Made by a program: the position numbers and the translations under genes. 33,451 bases of DNA from AC-32 sp046726435 (GTDB taxonomy: Bacteria; Actinomycetota; Thermoleophilia; Gaiellales; Gaiellaceae). The DNA is taken from assembly GCA_046726435.1 (NCBI GenBank), contig JBKPAM010000047.1, positions 1 to 33,451 of the forward strand, read 5' to 3'. Positions 9,030-15,841 of this stretch are shown one piece after another (position 1 is the stretch's first letter; each line of letters starts with the position of its first letter). The notes beneath the pieces were generated by a model. The model did not search any database and had not been told where the DNA came from. It saw only the letters and a program-made list of their open reading frames with translations.

Positions 9030-9083
9030 GAGAGCGCCGAGATCGCACCCAGGAGGTCGCCGGTTCGAGTCCGGCTAGCTCCA
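9030..9083 (+). repeat. 3' fragment of tRNA-Ala (att-like direct repeat)
   Basis: Bases 9041-9083 are identical to 94-136 of the intact tRNA, and 9030-9038 match 83-91. Only two bases between these blocks differ (GA against TG). The fragment keeps the anticodon loop, variable loop, T arm, 3' acceptor strand and discriminator. It lacks the 5' acceptor strand and the D arm, and the two changes break the anticodon stem, so it is not a working tRNA. Confidence 0.92.
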
Positions 9084-9089
9084 CTTCGC

Positions 9090-9110
9090 AGCGGCGCGTG
9101 ACGCGCCGCT
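9090..9110 (+). terminator. Hairpin behind the tRNA fragment
   Basis: AGCGGCGCG and CGCGCCGCT form a perfect 9-bp stem around TGA, six bases after the fragment. It has no clean T tract. It may be the original terminator of the tRNA, displaced by integration. Confidence 0.55.
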
Positions 9111-9121
9111 TGCTCGTTTCA

Positions 9122-9144
9122 CGGGGGAAACCCGGTTTCCCCCG
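9122..9144. repeat. Perfect 23-nt palindrome
   Basis: CGGGGGAAACC and its exact reverse complement are separated by one C at 9133. It lies in non-coding DNA behind the tRNA fragment. It could be a protein-binding site or a hairpin; nothing nearby decides. Confidence 0.6.
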
Positions 9145-9348
9145 GTGTGCCCCCCCGTTCTGTTCACGCGCTTCCCGCGAGGGAACGAAGGGGGTTCGAG
9201 TCGGGCCGTTGCGAGCCGCGCCCGCCATGTCGGTCGCGGCGGCGTAAGGCTTGGGGATGAAACGTTGCGCTTTCGTGACAAACGACCGGTTGACGAGGAT
9301 CGGTGTCTAACCGGGCTTTCCTTCCAACTGGATTCAGTCGGTGGCGGC

Positions 9349-10041
9349 TCATAGCGCTTCGCGGAGCGATTCGTCCCCGCTCCGCCGCATCGCTGCCCAG
9401 CGCGAGGAGAGCGCGGCCGCGTCGAGTCGCTCGGCAGCGTCGAGCGCCTTCGTGGCCCTCTTCGATGTCTTCCGACCGAAGGCACCACTCAACACCCACT
9501 TGCGCGCAAGCCGAACGAGGCGCAGCTTGTCATCGGCAAGTTGAGGCGTGCGCTTTGGACTGAGGTACACGTCGATCGCCAGCTTCTCGACGAGCGCCGG
9601 GTCGCTGGGCGTGCCCGTGGCCTGCTCGAGCCGGTAGGCAATGAGCGAGGCAAGCACCTGCAGCTCCCGTACTCCCGCTTGAACGGCGACCCCGATTGAG
9701 ACGGCGCTCGAGGCGATCATCACCCATGGCACCCGGGTGAATCGCGCGCCGCGAGCCAGTGTCCGGACGACGGGCACGGCGAGCACAACGACCCTCTGGA
9801 TGTCGCCCGCAAGAGCCTCCGTGTCGGCTTGGCCGGCGAGGAGCCGCTTGCCCTCGGCGGCCGAAGTGACGCGCTTGTTGGTGAGGAGCGCACGGTCGAT
9901 CGCCTTGGAGGCGAGTCCGCCGACGGCCTCCACGAGTGCGCTGCTCGCCTTACGGGCATTGGTGCCAGCACCCTTCCCCGCTGACGAGGCACGGTCACGC
10001 AACGACCGTGGCGAGGTGCTCGGCTGACCCACGGCGGGCAT
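9349..10041 (-). CDS. Hypothetical protein with hydrophobic centre
   Basis: I do not recognise this 230-residue protein. A polar Ser/Arg/Ala-rich N-terminus is followed by two hydrophobic stretches, around RVVVLAVPVVRTLA and WVMIASSAVSIGVAV. A charged helical C-terminus follows, with many Arg and Lys. Codon use and the clean minus-strand frame support a real gene. The frame is open further upstream, but that extension is Arg/Ser-rich and unlike protein. Start alternatives are ATG 10041 or GTG 10032; the latter lies seven bases after a -10-like TACGAT (10045-10040) and would be nearly leaderless. It is the first gene outside the tRNA-bounded segment. Confidence 0.65.
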   Translation of the reverse strand: MPAVGQPSTSPRSLRDRASSAGKGAGTNARKASSALVEAVGGLASKAIDRALLTNKRVTSAAEGKRLLAGQADTEALAGDIQRVVVLAVPVVRTLARGARFTRVPWVMIASSAVSIGVAVQAGVRELQVLASLIAYRLEQATGTPSDPALVEKLAIDVYLSPKRTPQLADDKLRLVRLARKWVLSGAFGRKTSKRATKALDAAERLDAAALSSRWAAMRRSGDESLREAL

Positions 10042-10231
10042 CGTAGCGCCCGGGGTGGAACGCCTTCGCCTGCATCGCCTTGGCAAGTCGTTGGCAGATC
10101 GAGACGCTGCGATGGAGACGACGCCCGTCGATTCGGCCGGAAATGGTGATGTCCCACCACGACGTCGTGCCGCCGAGGCAAACGAACGGCTTGGACGAAC
10201 CCACGAGCGTCGGCTCGGCGGCCGGCGCTGA

Positions 10232-10868
10232 GCGGCGATCTCGTGTGCTGCTCCGACCGAGCCCACGGGCCTCGCCGCGACGGTCAGCGGAGATCCGCCG
10301 AGGGGCACACTGAGCTGGGGCGCAAGCGCCAGTGAGATCGGTGTATCCGGCTACGAGCTTCTGCGCGACGGGCTCGTGATCGGGCGGACGACGGGGCTGA
10401 CCTACACCGACGCGACCGGCGCGCCCGGCGCCACGTACTCGTACGTCGTTCGAGGCTACGACGCAGCCGGCGGCAGCGGCGATCTGTCGCCACCGGTGGT
10501 CGTCTCTTTTGCCTGCTCCGCCTCCTCCGCCACCGCCGCCTCCTCCGCCACCGCCGCCTCCTCCGCCGCCGTCGCCTCCTCCTCCGGCACCTCCACGTCC
10601 CCCCCGGGTACCTCCGCCACCGCCGCCGGCCCCACCCGGGCCGCCGCGGTGCGTGGTTCCGAACGTCCGTGGGCAGACGCTCGCGAAGGCGAGCACGAGG
10701 ATCAGGAAGGCGCACTGCGGGGTCGGCAGGATCACGAGGCTCGTCTCGTCCCGGAAGAAGCGCGGAAGAGTGCTAGTCGAGAAGCCGAAGCCCGGTGCGA
10801 TGCTCAGAGGTGGCGCGAAGATCCGGCTGATCGTTGGCAGGGGCCCGAGGAAGCAGCGTGGGGCATAG
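10232..10868 (+). pseudogene. Remnant of secreted FN3 - Pro-rich - PASTA protein
   Basis: Three parts of a secreted protein survive in order. First is a fibronectin type III domain in one frame (from about 10250, with LSWGASASEIGVSGYELL and YSYVVRGYDAAGG). Second is a proline-rich linker in the next frame (10512-10640). Third is a PASTA domain in the same frame as the linker (VPNVRGQTLAKAST to IRLIVGRG), ending at 10868. FN3 and linker are out of register by one base near 10517. A TGA at 10229-10231 closes the FN3 frame upstream, so no signal peptide or start is present. Such PASTA-ended secreted proteins are frequent in this kind of genome; the module at 23404-23636 is similar. Sequencing error could explain the frameshift but not the missing 5' part. 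Confidence 0.72.
10520..10591 (+). repeat. 18-bp tandem repeat coding for polyproline
   Basis: GCCTCCTCCGCCACCGCC occurs twice exactly (10520-10537 and 10538-10555) and is followed by two diverged copies to 10591. In the PASTA frame it encodes a proline run. Slippage in such a repeat could explain the adjacent frame change. Confidence 0.8.
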
Positions 10869-11068
10869 CGACGGCAAAGTCCCGCAGTCGACCAAAGGCA
10901 TGCATCGTCGGGGAAAGCCGGCTGCGGCCGCGACGGCGGAGCCGAGCGTCGAAGGCCCCCTGAACGCGTGCGTTGACCTGGCTGAGTGATGTGCCCGGCG
11001 GGGGCCGCCCGGAGCTCTGCGGGCGTACCTTTGGTGGCATGACGTCGATGCCACTGCTCCACGTCGTT

Positions 11069-11096
11069 GTCCCCTCGGGGGCTGCTCGTTCGTCGT
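11069..11096 (+). promoter_or_regulatory. ECF-type promoter of the DGPF/sigma operon
   Basis: GTCCCCTCG (11069-11077), nine bases, then CGTTCGTCGT (11087-11096). The same two blocks with the same spacing precede the MFS gene at 12648-12675. GTCCCC to CGTCGT is 16 bases, as in ECF promoters, and the CGTC core is typical of an ECF -10. It ends 30 bases before the ATG at 11127. Confidence 0.7.
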
Positions 11097-11126
11097 AGGG
11101 CGCAAACCATCCCCGAAGGAGGGAAC

Positions 11127-11474
11127 ATGAAATACGCGCTTCTCCTCTACAGCTCACCGGAGGCCCGGGACCGCCACCTCGAGGGCGGCGACGCAATCCT
11201 GGCCGAGTACGACGCGATCTTCGACTTGCCGGACGTTCTCGACGGACTGCGGCTCGAGGGCCCGGACTCCGCAACCACGGTCAGGGTCGAGGACGGCCAG
11301 GGGCTTCTGAGCGACGGCCCCTTCGTCGACGCCAAGGAATACCTCGGCGGCCTCTACCTGATCGAAGCGGACAACCTCGACGCCGCGACAGCGATCGCCC
11401 AGAGGGTCCCGACAGCCCGCCTGGGTGGCGCCGTCGAGGTGCGTCCGATCGTCGAGCAGCGGCCCCTCAGCTGA
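11127..11474 (+). CDS. YCII-related DGPF-domain protein
   Basis: This 115-residue protein starts MKYALLLYSSPEA and contains the DGPF motif itself (LLSDGPFVDAKEYLGG). It belongs to the YCII/DGPF family of small dimeric alpha-beta proteins. Family knowledge: DGPF proteins are the standard neighbours of ECF42 sigma factors, although their biochemical role is not settled. GAAGGAGGG at 11115-11123 supports the ATG. The stop TGA (11472-11474) overlaps the start region of the sigma gene, so the two form one operon, preceded by the ECF-type promoter at 11069-11096. Confidence 0.92.
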   Translation: MKYALLLYSSPEARDRHLEGGDAILAEYDAIFDLPDVLDGLRLEGPDSATTVRVEDGQGLLSDGPFVDAKEYLGGLYLIEADNLDAATAIAQRVPTARLGGAVEVRPIVEQRPLS

Positions 11475-12643
11475 TCGACGAGGTCTTCCGCGACGAGTGG
11501 GGCCGCGTCCTCGCGACGCTGGTCGGCTACTTCGGCGACTTCGACCTCGCCGAGGAGGCAACGCAGGAGGCGTTCGCGGTCGCGGCGGAGCGCTGGCCAC
11601 GGGACGGCACGCCCGACAACCCCGGCGCCTGGCTGACGACGACGGCGCGCAACCGGGCGCTCGACCGTCTCCGCCGCGAGCGCACCCTCGCCGAGAAGAC
11701 CAGGCTGCTCGAACTTCCCGAGGCGGAGGAGCGGGAGATGGACGAGACAACCTTTCCGGACGAGCGGCTCGAGCTGATGTTCATGTGCTGCCATCCTGCG
11801 CTCGCGCTCGAGGCGCAGGTCGCGCTGACACTCCGCGCGTTGGGCGGGTTGACGACCGAGGAGATCGCGCGCGCCTTCCTCGTCGAGCCCGAGACGATGA
11901 AGCGGCGGCTGACCCGCGCGAAGAGCAAGATCAAGGACGCAGGCATTCCGTTCGCCGTCCCTGCCGATCACCTCCTGCCCGACCGGCTGGCTGCGGTGCT
12001 CGCCGTCGTCTACCTGATCTTCAACGAGGGCTACGGCGGTCGCGTCGACCTGGCGGCCGAGGCGATCCGGCTCGGCGACGCGTTGGCCGGCCTGATGCCG
12101 GACGAGCCCGAGGCCTACGGCCTCCTCGCGCTGATGCTCCTCAACGATGCCCGCCGCGAGGCGCGTTTCGACCACGGCGAGCTCGTCCTCCTTCCCGACC
12201 AGGACCGGTCGTTGTGGGATGCGTCCGAGATCGCCCGGGGACGTGAGCTGCTCGACCGCGCGCTCGCGCTCGGGGGCCGCGGCTCGTACGTCATCCAGGC
12301 CGCAATTGCTTCTCTGCACATCGAGGAGACACAGGACTGGCCCGAGATCGTCGCCCTGTACTCGGAGCTTCTCCGGCTGACCGGGTCGCCGGTCGTCGCG
12401 ATGAACCGGGCGATCGCGGTCGCCGAGGCCAAGGGCCCGGAAGCCGGCCTCGCACTGGTCGACGGGCTCGACCTGGACGGCTACCAGTACTTCCACTCGA
12501 CGCGCGCCGACCTTCTGCGCCGGCTCGGCCGGGCAGACGAAGCTCGTGCGGCGTTCGAGCGCGCCCTCGAGCTCACCCATGCAGAGCCGGAACGCCGCTT
12601 CCTCCAGCGGAGAATCCGCGATCTCGCGCTCGGCGAAAGCTGA
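11471..12643 (+). CDS. ECF sigma factor, ECF42-like, with C-terminal extension
   Basis: About 390 residues direct RNA polymerase to a small regulon. Region sigma-2 is at about 5-70 (VFRDEWGRVLATLVGYFGDF, AERWPRDGTPDNPGAWL) and sigma-4 at about 115-160 (LGGLTTEEIARAFLVEPETM). A roughly 200-residue C-terminal extension with DUF6596/TPR-like helices follows (YLIFNEGYGG, EPERRFLQRRI). That extension, in place of an anti-sigma gene, is the mark of ECF42. The N-terminus implies a start at or just before 11471, but no ATG or GTG exists there. CTG 11471 overlaps the DGPF stop (CTGA), and initiation by coupling is my best guess. An internal ATG at 11738 would remove sigma-2 and is unlikely. Confidence 0.88.
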   Translation: MIDEVFRDEWGRVLATLVGYFGDFDLAEEATQEAFAVAAERWPRDGTPDNPGAWLTTTARNRALDRLRRERTLAEKTRLLELPEAEEREMDETTFPDERLELMFMCCHPALALEAQVALTLRALGGLTTEEIARAFLVEPETMKRRLTRAKSKIKDAGIPFAVPADHLLPDRLAAVLAVVYLIFNEGYGGRVDLAAEAIRLGDALAGLMPDEPEAYGLLALMLLNDARREARFDHGELVLLPDQDRSLWDASEIARGRELLDRALALGGRGSYVIQAAIASLHIEETQDWPEIVALYSELLRLTGSPVVAMNRAIAVAEAKGPEAGLALVDGLDLDGYQYFHSTRADLLRRLGRADEARAAFERALELTHAEPERRFLQRRIRDLALGES

Positions 12644-12647
12644 CGCC

Positions 12648-12675
12648 GTCCCCTCGCGCGGCTCCCGTTCGTCGT
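12648..12675 (+). promoter_or_regulatory. ECF-type promoter of the MFS exporter gene
   Basis: GTCCCCTCG (12648-12656), nine bases, then CGTTCGTCGT (12666-12675), the same blocks and spacing as before the DGPF gene. It ends 31 bases before the ATG at 12707, against 30 there. The exporter is therefore probably transcribed by the sigma factor encoded just before it. Confidence 0.7.
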
Positions 12676-12706
12676 TGGGTCACACGCATTCGACGAGAGG
12701 ACAGAC

Positions 12707-14158
12707 ATGCCGCTAATCCCATCATCGAACGGAGACGTGAAAGACCCACCGCGCAAGGGCTGGACGCTCGCCCTTGCCTCCCTCGGCTTGTTCATGGTCG
12801 CGCTCGACACGCTCGTCGTCACGACGGCGTTGCCTGTGATCCGGGTCGATCTCGGCGCGAGCCTGACGGACCTCGAATGGACCGTGAACATCTACAACCT
12901 CGCCTTCGCCTGTCTCCTCCTGACGGGAGCTGCGCTCGGGGACCGTTTCGGCCGCCGGCGGATGTTCGCAATCGGCCTCTCCGTCTTCACGGCCGCCTCC
13001 GCTGCCGCTGCCCTGTCGCCCAGCGTCGGGGCGCTGATCGCGGCCCGCGCCTTCCAGGGCGCAGGGGCGGCGATGGTCATGCCGCTGACGCTGACACTGA
13101 TCAGCGCGGCCTTCCCGGCCGAGAAGCGCGGAGCTGCGATCGGCCTCTGGGGCGGGATCGCCGGGCTCGCAGTCGCGGCCGGGCCCGTTGTCGGCGGCGC
13201 GGTCGTCGACGGGATCAGCTGGCACTGGATCTTCTGGCTCAACGTCCCGATCGGCCTGGCCCTGATTCCGCTCGCGCTGGTGCGGCTGAACGAGAGCTTC
13301 GGCCCGCGACCCCAGCTCGACCTGTTCGGGCTGCCGCTCGCCGGGGCCGGCATGTTCGGTCTCACCTGGGGGCTGATCCGGGCCAACACCGTCGGTTGGG
13401 GGAGCACCGAGGTGATCGCGACCCTCATCGCGGGAGCTCTGCTCGTCGGCGCCTTCCTGGCCTGGGAGCGCCGCGCGCGCAGCCCGATGCTGCCGCTCGA
13501 GCTCTTCCGCTACCGCGGCTTCAGCGCGCCGAACGCGGTCAGCTTCTTCATGTATGCGGGGCTCTTCGGGACGCTCTTCCTGATGGCGCAGTTCTTCCAG
13601 AATGCGCTCGGCTACTCGCCGCTCCAGGCCGGCCTCCGACTCCTGCCCTGGACGGCGACCCCGATGGTGGTCGCCCCGATTGCGGGCGGGCTGGCCGACC
13701 GGTTCGGCAACCGTCCCTTCATGACGCTCGGGATGATCATGCAGGCAGTCGGGCTGGGCTGGGTCGCGTTCATCGCGTCACCGGACGTGGGCTACCTCCA
13801 GCTCGGGATCGCGCTTACGATCGCGGGAGTCGGGACGTCGCTCTGCTTCCCGACGGTCGCGAACAGCGTCATGGGCTCGGTGCCGCCGGAGGAGGCCGGG
13901 CCGGCTTCCGGCACGAACAGCTCGCTCCGTGAGCTCGGCGGTGTCTTCGGGGTGGCGGTACTGGCGGCGGTCTTCACGCGCCACGGCGTCTACTCGTCGC
14001 CGCACGAGTTCGTGAACGGGTTCCAGCCCGCGCTGCTCGTAGGGGCCGGGCTCACGGCGGTCGGGATCGTCGCAGCTCTCCTCGCGCCCGGTCGCCCGCG
14101 CGTCGAGAAGCGGGCCGCGGCCGCGCCCGAGCTTGCTCTTGCGGCGCAGTCCGATTGA
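12707..14158 (+). CDS. MFS drug/proton antiporter, DHA2 (EmrB/QacA) type
   Basis: This 483-residue transporter has about 14 hydrophobic helices. The first helix contains LFMVALDTLVVTTALPVI, the DHA2 motif, and the loop between helices two and three is GDRFGRRR, the MFS signature. The antiporter motif region AIGLWGGIAGLAVAAGPVVGG is also clear. Family members export drugs, dyes or metabolites with proton exchange. GAGAGGA before the ATG is the ribosome binding site. Its own ECF-type promoter and its place behind the sigma factor suggest that it is an effector of that regulon. The substrate cannot be read from the sequence. Confidence 0.93.
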   Translation: MPLIPSSNGDVKDPPRKGWTLALASLGLFMVALDTLVVTTALPVIRVDLGASLTDLEWTVNIYNLAFACLLLTGAALGDRFGRRRMFAIGLSVFTAASAAAALSPSVGALIAARAFQGAGAAMVMPLTLTLISAAFPAEKRGAAIGLWGGIAGLAVAAGPVVGGAVVDGISWHWIFWLNVPIGLALIPLALVRLNESFGPRPQLDLFGLPLAGAGMFGLTWGLIRANTVGWGSTEVIATLIAGALLVGAFLAWERRARSPMLPLELFRYRGFSAPNAVSFFMYAGLFGTLFLMAQFFQNALGYSPLQAGLRLLPWTATPMVVAPIAGGLADRFGNRPFMTLGMIMQAVGLGWVAFIASPDVGYLQLGIALTIAGVGTSLCFPTVANSVMGSVPPEEAGPASGTNSSLRELGGVFGVAVLAAVFTRHGVYSSPHEFVNGFQPALLVGAGLTAVGIVAALLAPGRPRVEKRAAAAPELALAAQSD

Positions 14159-14173
14159 CGAGACGGTCGAGTC

Positions 14174-14205
14174 CGAAGGAGCGCGGCCAAGGTCGCGCTC
14201 CTTCG
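14174..14205 (+). terminator. Terminator-like hairpin after the MFS gene
   Basis: CGAAGGAGCGCG and CGCGCTCCTTCG form a perfect 12-bp stem around an eight-base loop, 15 bases after the MFS stop. No T tract follows, as is common in high-G+C genomes. Confidence 0.7.
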
Positions 14206-14457
14206 CTGGACGTCCCATCCCGGGCGAGAGCGGCGCGTTCACCTCCACCGCTGTGCGGACGAGGGGCCAGCGCTCGTCCTCCGCCGGCCTCCCGGCGAGC
14301 TCGAGGTAGGCGGCGGTGCTGCCGAGGGCCTGGCCGACCATGTCCTCTCGTGAGCCGCTCCGAGCACATCCCGCGGATCCAGGAAGCCCAGGCGAGCGGC
14401 TACCACGTCCTGCGCGAGCTGGTTCAGCTCTCGGGATAGAGCCGTAGCGGGCCACAA
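14206..14457 (-). pseudogene. Possible broken small minus-strand gene
   Basis: On the minus strand, a protein-like stretch in one frame (LNQLAQDVVAARLGFLDPRD, VLGAAHE) runs into a protein-like stretch in another (DMVGQALGSTAAYLELAGRP, ending near APLSPG). A one-base shift near 14350 would join them into one protein of about 75-80 residues. I do not recognise the family. The rest of this 250-base stretch is empty. It may instead be chance coding-like sequence in G+C-rich DNA. Confidence 0.3.
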
Positions 14458-14458
14458 T
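14453..14458 (+). promoter_or_regulatory. -10 element of cydAB (leaderless)
   Basis: CACAAT ends six bases before the GTG at 14465, so transcription would begin at the start codon. No Shine-Dalgarno sequence is present. I could not assign a clear -35 hexamer. Confidence 0.45.
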
Positions 14459-14464
14459 GCGGCC

Positions 14465-15841
14465 GTGCTCGCCGCGGCCGTCCTCTCGCCCGTTCAGCAG
14501 AGCGCGCTCGACCAGGCCCGGGGTCTTCAGGCCCTGTCGTTCGCGGTCCACATCCCGCTCGTCTGCATGGCCATCGGCTTCCCCGCGATGGTGCTGTTCG
14601 TCGAGTGGCTGTACCTCCGCACCGGCGACGGCCTCTACCTGGCGCTCGCACGACGGTGGTCCCGCGTGATGATCGCCCTGTTCGCGGTCGGCGTAGTGAC
14701 CGGCACGATTCTCAGCTTCGAGCTCGGCCTCCTCTGGCCCGTCTTCATGGGCCGCTTCGCGAGCGTCTTCGGGCTCGGCTTCGCGATCGAGGGGTTCTCG
14801 TTCTTCGTCGAGGCGATCTTCATCGGGATCTACGTCTACGGCTGGGACCGGTTCCCGCCGCGGTGGCACCTGGCGAGCGGGCTGCCGATCGTCCTCTCCG
14901 GCCTGACGGGCTCGCTGATGGTGATCGCCGTCAACTCGTGGATGAACCACCCATCAGGGTTCGCGATCCGGGGCGGCAAGGTCACCGACGTCCATCCGCT
15001 GCACGCGCTGTTCGGGAACGGCTACCTCTGGCACGAGTTCGTCCACATGTACGTCGCCGGGTTCATCGTGTCGGGGTTCCTCGTCGCGGCGGCCTACGCG
15101 TTCGGAGCGTTGCGGGGGCGCTTCGGCCGGTACGAGCGGACGGCGCTCGCGATTCCGCTGACCGTGGCTGCGCTCGCCGCTCCGGTGCAGGTGCTTCTCG
15201 GCGACTGGGCGGCCCGTGACGTCGCCACGCTGCAGCCGGTGAAGCTGGCGGCGATCGAAGGACTGCCGCACACGCAGCGGGGCGCGCCAGAGCACATTCT
15301 CGGCTGGTACACCGGCGACAAGGTCGAGTACGGGCTGAGGATCCCGAAGTTCCTCTCGGTGCTGGCCCACCACGACCCGAACGCGACGGTGCCGGGACTG
15401 GACGCCGTGCCGCGTTCCCAGCGGCCGCCGGTGAACGTCGTCCGCATTGCGTTCCAGCTCATGGTCGGGATCGGTACCGGCATGGCGCTGCTGGGAGTGG
15501 TCTTCCTCTGGGTGCGGGTTCGCGCCAAGCGCTTGCCGGAGTCACGCTGGTTCTACCGCGCCGTCGTCGCGGCCGGGCCGCTGTCGGTCGTCGCGCTCAT
15601 CTCCGGCTGGGTCACGACCGAGGTTGGGCGGCAGCCGTGGGTCGTCTACGACGTCCTCCGCACGGGGCACGCCGTGACGGCAGGCGGCGGAATCTCGGCC
15701 GGCCTGGTGGTGCTGACGCTCGTGTACCTGGGGCTCGTGGCTGCGGTCGGGTGGATGTTGCGCCACCTCGCCCAGGCGCCGTTCGGAGACGTGGACGTCC
15801 CGGAGGCCGTTCCCCCGGGAGTGAGGCGCGCGGTTGGCTGA
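14465..15841 (+). CDS. cydA: Cytochrome bd-type quinol oxidase subunit I
   Basis: CydA is the haem-carrying and quinol-binding subunit of the bd-type terminal oxidase, which reduces oxygen to water in the membrane without pumping protons. The 458 residues include about nine helices. Likely haem ligands are His29 (SFAVHIPLVC), His194 (EFVHMYVAGF) and Met333 (FQLMVGIGTG). The GRQPW motif after the Q-loop region is intact (TTEVGRQPWVVY). The Q loop is of the short type. GTG 14465 fits the family N-terminus and lies six bases after a -10-like CACAAT. The end overlaps cydB by eight bases. No CydX-like peptide and no cydDC genes are in the window. Confidence 0.95.
   Translation: MLAAAVLSPVQQSALDQARGLQALSFAVHIPLVCMAIGFPAMVLFVEWLYLRTGDGLYLALARRWSRVMIALFAVGVVTGTILSFELGLLWPVFMGRFASVFGLGFAIEGFSFFVEAIFIGIYVYGWDRFPPRWHLASGLPIVLSGLTGSLMVIAVNSWMNHPSGFAIRGGKVTDVHPLHALFGNGYLWHEFVHMYVAGFIVSGFLVAAAYAFGALRGRFGRYERTALAIPLTVAALAAPVQVLLGDWAARDVATLQPVKLAAIEGLPHTQRGAPEHILGWYTGDKVEYGLRIPKFLSVLAHHDPNATVPGLDAVPRSQRPPVNVVRIAFQLMVGIGTGMALLGVVFLWVRVRAKRLPESRWFYRAVVAAGPLSVVALISGWVTTEVGRQPWVVYDVLRTGHAVTAGGGISAGLVVLTLVYLGLVAAVGWMLRHLAQAPFGDVDVPEAVPPGVRRAVG

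Larger units (their letters stand above)
137..9083. mobile_element. Putative tRNA-Ala-integrated island, no integrase
   Basis: The segment is bounded by direct copies of the tRNA-Ala 3' part (83-136 and 9030-9083, 52 of 54 bases equal). Tyrosine-recombinase elements leave this mark when they integrate into a tRNA 3' end. The proximal copy completes a working tRNA and the distal copy is a headless fragment. Cargo: kinase and regulator, hydrolase, ABC ATPase and permease, DUF998 protein. No integrase, excisionase or replication gene is visible, and base composition is not obviously foreign. It could therefore be a decayed island, a segment mobilised by another element, or backbone DNA next to a tRNA fragment left by an older event. 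The sequence shows the repeat; the mechanism is inference. Confidence 0.45.

Noticed and set aside
8240..9247. 335-residue plus-strand frame over the region before the tRNA fragment
   Set aside because: It begins inside the DUF998 gene in another frame, runs through the tRNA fragment (AGSSPASST) and shows no domain.
10513..10650. Repeated CCTCCGCC blocks as a CRISPR-like array
   Set aside because: The units are contiguous 18-bp repeats without spacers and encode proline; there are no cas genes.
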